15,540 bases of DNA from an uncultured Flavobacteriales bacterium (GTDB lineage: Bacteria; Bacteroidota; Bacteroidia; Flavobacteriales_D; Sanyastnellaceae): NCBI GenBank assembly GCA_937967465.1, contig CALBSW010000064.1, positions 1 to 15,540 of the forward strand, given 5' to 3'. The notes beneath the pieces were generated by a model. It saw nothing but the letters and a program-made list of their open reading frames with translations, was not told where the DNA came from and did no database searches. Position 1 is the stretch's first letter, and the number at the start of each line of letters is the position of its first letter. Of this stretch, positions 14,434-15,540 are shown piece after piece. Made by a program: the position numbers and the translations under genes.

Positions 14434-14991
14434 ATGCCTGCCCCCATCTCCCTCCCTGAATGGAGTGTGGCCCACTCTCGGCCTTGCACCCTGATTCGAT
14501 TTGACGGCATTCCCCAGTCCGGCGATTTCGATCGTCTTCTCGAACGGGCGGAGCACTTGGTGGTGCAGCGCACGGCAGACCGGCGTCCTTTTCGCGCGGT
14601 CATTGAATGCCTTCAGAACCTCGAACGTCATGCCAAGCCTGGCACACCCATCTGTTTTCATTTGGAGGGGTGGATGGTGCAAGGGGCGCCCCGATTCCGG
14701 ATCCGGACCTTGAATCACGTCCGCGACGGAGAACGTCAGCAAGTCAGCCTCTGGTTGGATCGCCACGCCGATTGGCAGCAGGATTCCGCCAGCACTTCGA
14801 GCCTCGGTTTGGCTTGGCGAGGTTTGCACCGCGATGCCCTCGCACAGGGCCGCCGGACACCGCGGGGCGGAGCCGGACTGGGGTGGTTGTCCCTTGCGCG
14901 GCATGCAGTCCGTCCACCGGTCATCGGGTTGCGACAGGGCGATGGTGGAGAACGCCTGTTCTTCTCTGTGGAGGTGGCGTGCGCCGCTTGA
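14434..14991 (+). CDS. SiaB-like (DUF6272) GHKL-fold protein kinase
   Basis: This is a 185-aa protein. VIECLQNLERHA (57-67) corresponds to the N-box of GHKL/HATPase kinases (E58, N62 and H66), and RGGAGLGWLSLARHAVRPP (144-162) to the glycine-rich ATP-lid motif. This is the pattern of SiaB-family proteins, which in Pseudomonas aeruginosa phosphorylate SiaC on a Thr. The order IRFDG-strand, helix, N-box, beta strands, G-loop fits the family length. It is followed 13 bases later by a SiaC-like gene, strong contextual support. ATG 14434 was taken as the start; ATG 14419, five codons upstream, is equally possible. The gene is divergent from the methyltransferase. It is unusually Arg/His-rich compared with homologues I recall, which probably reflects the high GC content. 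Confidence 0.83.
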   Translation: MPAPISLPEWSVAHSRPCTLIRFDGIPQSGDFDRLLERAEHLVVQRTADRRPFRAVIECLQNLERHAKPGTPICFHLEGWMVQGAPRFRIRTLNHVRDGERQQVSLWLDRHADWQQDSASTSSLGLAWRGLHRDALAQGRRTPRGGAGLGWLSLARHAVRPPVIGLRQGDGGERLFFSVEVACAA

Positions 14992-15004
14992 CTATTTTGC
15001 AGGC

Positions 15005-15373
15005 ATGGGACCTCTCCTCATCGCCTCCACGGCCAAGACGCCGGAAATCAAATTTGACGCAGACCTCGGCCAGCTGATTTTGAGCGGCCGGTCGATTCCG
15101 GAGAATGCGGTCGATTTCTACCGGCCGGTTCTGGAGTGGGCTCAGGCCATAGATGCAGATGCTCCCCTGACCGTCATGGTGCAGCTCGAGTACTTCAATA
15201 CAAGTAGCAGCAAATGCCTGCTGGACTTGTTCAAGCGGCTGGAATCAGGACAGGATGTGTCCGTCAAATGGCATTTTGACGCGGACGATGAAGACATGCT
15301 GGAGGCTGGGGAAGATTATGACCACATTGTGAGTCTCCCCTTCACCTTCATCGAGGTCGACCCGGGCGTTTGA
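15005..15373 (+). CDS. SiaC-like (DUF1987) regulatory phosphoprotein
   Basis: This 122-aa protein has the SiaC/DUF1987 layout: KTPEIKFDADLGQLILSGRSIPENAVDFYRPVLEW (11-45), then LEYFNTSSSKCLLDLFKRLE (61-80), VKWHFDADDEDMLEAGEDY (87-105). The NTSSSK loop contains the residue phosphorylated by SiaB in Pseudomonas (Thr68); here T66 is the equivalent, with S67-S69 beside it. In that system unphosphorylated SiaC activates the diguanylate cyclase SiaD; in Bacteroidota the partner is not known to me. ATG 15005 is preferred because the longer frame from 14834 lies out of frame over the SiaB-like gene. TATTTTG (14993-14999) ends five bases before the ATG, so a separate promoter is possible, though a two-gene operon is more likely. 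The 3' end overlaps the next convergent gene by 26 bases. Confidence 0.9.
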   Translation: MGPLLIASTAKTPEIKFDADLGQLILSGRSIPENAVDFYRPVLEWAQAIDADAPLTVMVQLEYFNTSSSKCLLDLFKRLESGQDVSVKWHFDADDEDMLEAGEDYDHIVSLPFTFIEVDPGV

Positions 15374-15540
15374 CGCCCTTGCCGAACAAGCCGATTCCCA
15401 GAACCATCAGGAAGGTCGCGGTCCAGATCACGGCCAGGTTTCGGGTGCGTTTGCTCCAGACGTAGTCCCCCGTCGTGACCAGCGCCCCGTGGAACGTGTT
15501 TCCGCTGGGTGAATACAGGGCGTCTCGCGTGTTGACAATC
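15348..15540 (-). CDS. C-terminal end of a membrane protein (3' end only; 5' part lies beyond the window)
   Basis: On the minus strand the frame is open from the window edge and ends with TGA at 15348-15350, giving 63 residues. They read IVNTRDALYSPSGNTFHGALVT, then TGDYVWSKRTRNLAVIWTATF and LMVLGIGLFGKGVKRPGRPR. One transmembrane helix (about NLAVIWTATFLMVLGIGLFG) is flanked by basic residues, and a short basic tail is probably cytoplasmic. I do not recognise the family from this fragment. Its last 26 bases overlap the SiaC-like gene in convergent orientation, as at other junctions in this window. Confidence 0.6.
   Translation of the reverse strand, partial: IVNTRDALYSPSGNTFHGALVTTGDYVWSKRTRNLAVIWTATFLMVLGIGLFGKGVKRPGRPR

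Noticed and set aside
14356..14904. Upstream extension of the methyltransferase frame to an ATG at 14904
   Set aside because: The extra residues are antisense to the SiaB-like kinase and are not methyltransferase-like; MTEARSPEWY at 14355 is the natural start.
14834..15004. Upstream extension of the SiaC-like frame
   Set aside because: It overlaps the end of the SiaB-like gene in another frame, and the family begins near KTPEIKF, just after ATG 15005.
14434..15373. Toxin-antitoxin or defence pair
   Set aside because: The small adjacent genes superficially look like one, but the GHKL motifs and the DUF1987 signature identify a SiaB/SiaC-type regulatory pair.
1..15540. Mobile elements, CRISPR arrays, tRNA or rRNA genes, riboswitches
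   Set aside because: I saw no transposase or integrase, no direct-repeat arrays, no tRNA-like cloverleaf and no long intergenic space to hold a riboswitch; the largest gap is about 176 bases (12675-12850), mostly taken by the 33-aa ORF.

Overview
The window is a dense protein-coding segment of a Bacteroidota chromosome, most likely Flavobacteriales-like but unusually GC-rich (roughly 58-60% by eye). Evidence: two proteins end in the type IX secretion (T9SS) 'gliding motility-associated' C-terminal domain; a GWxTD-domain protein; a small DUF-like protein and an HPKYGEG protein of kinds I recall only from Bacteroidota; candidate TAnnTTTG promoter elements; and almost no Shine-Dalgarno sequences. 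I see no rRNA, tRNA, CRISPR array, transposase, phage gene or recognisable defence locus.

Layout. 1-2013 (+): 3' part of a secreted CotH-kinase-family protein with three beta-repeat modules and a T9SS sorting domain. 2014-2541 (-): conserved protein of unknown function. 2632-3630 (+): adenosine deaminase family. 3631-4455 (-): GNAT/FemAB-like acyltransferase. 4488-4835 (+): antibiotic-biosynthesis-monooxygenase (ABM) fold protein. 4822-7089 (-): secreted PKD-repeat protein with a T9SS sorting domain. 7112-9674 (+): GWxTD protein and a family 2 glycosyltransferase, followed by ComEC/Rec2 (9762-11471). 11443-11697 (-): 84-aa unknown protein. 11796-12674 (+): HMG-CoA lyase-like enzyme. 12692-12793 (-): possible 33-aa ORF. 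12851-13597 and 13594-14355 (-): translationally coupled ZIP metal transporter and SAM methyltransferase. 14434-14991 and 15005-15373 (+): SiaB-like kinase and SiaC-like phosphoprotein. 15348-15540 (-): 3' end of a membrane protein.

Functionally this is a housekeeping and cell-surface mixture, not one pathway. The pairs most likely to work together are SiaB/SiaC (a kinase and its phosphoprotein target, a partner-switch module) and methyltransferase/ZIP (ATGA overlap). GWxTD and the glycosyltransferase are co-directional 4 bases apart.

The most distinctive property is architectural. Strands alternate almost gene by gene. Every convergent junction between secure genes abuts or overlaps, twice with the two stop codons sharing one TGATCA palindrome. 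Divergent start codons are only about 22-100 bases apart, and some have promoter-like -7 elements 4-6 bases before the ATG, which suggests leaderless transcripts. I found no convincing new multi-gene system. The best second-look targets are the SiaB/SiaC pair without its usual partners in view, the conserved HPKYGEG unknown, the 33-aa ORF and the promoter pattern.
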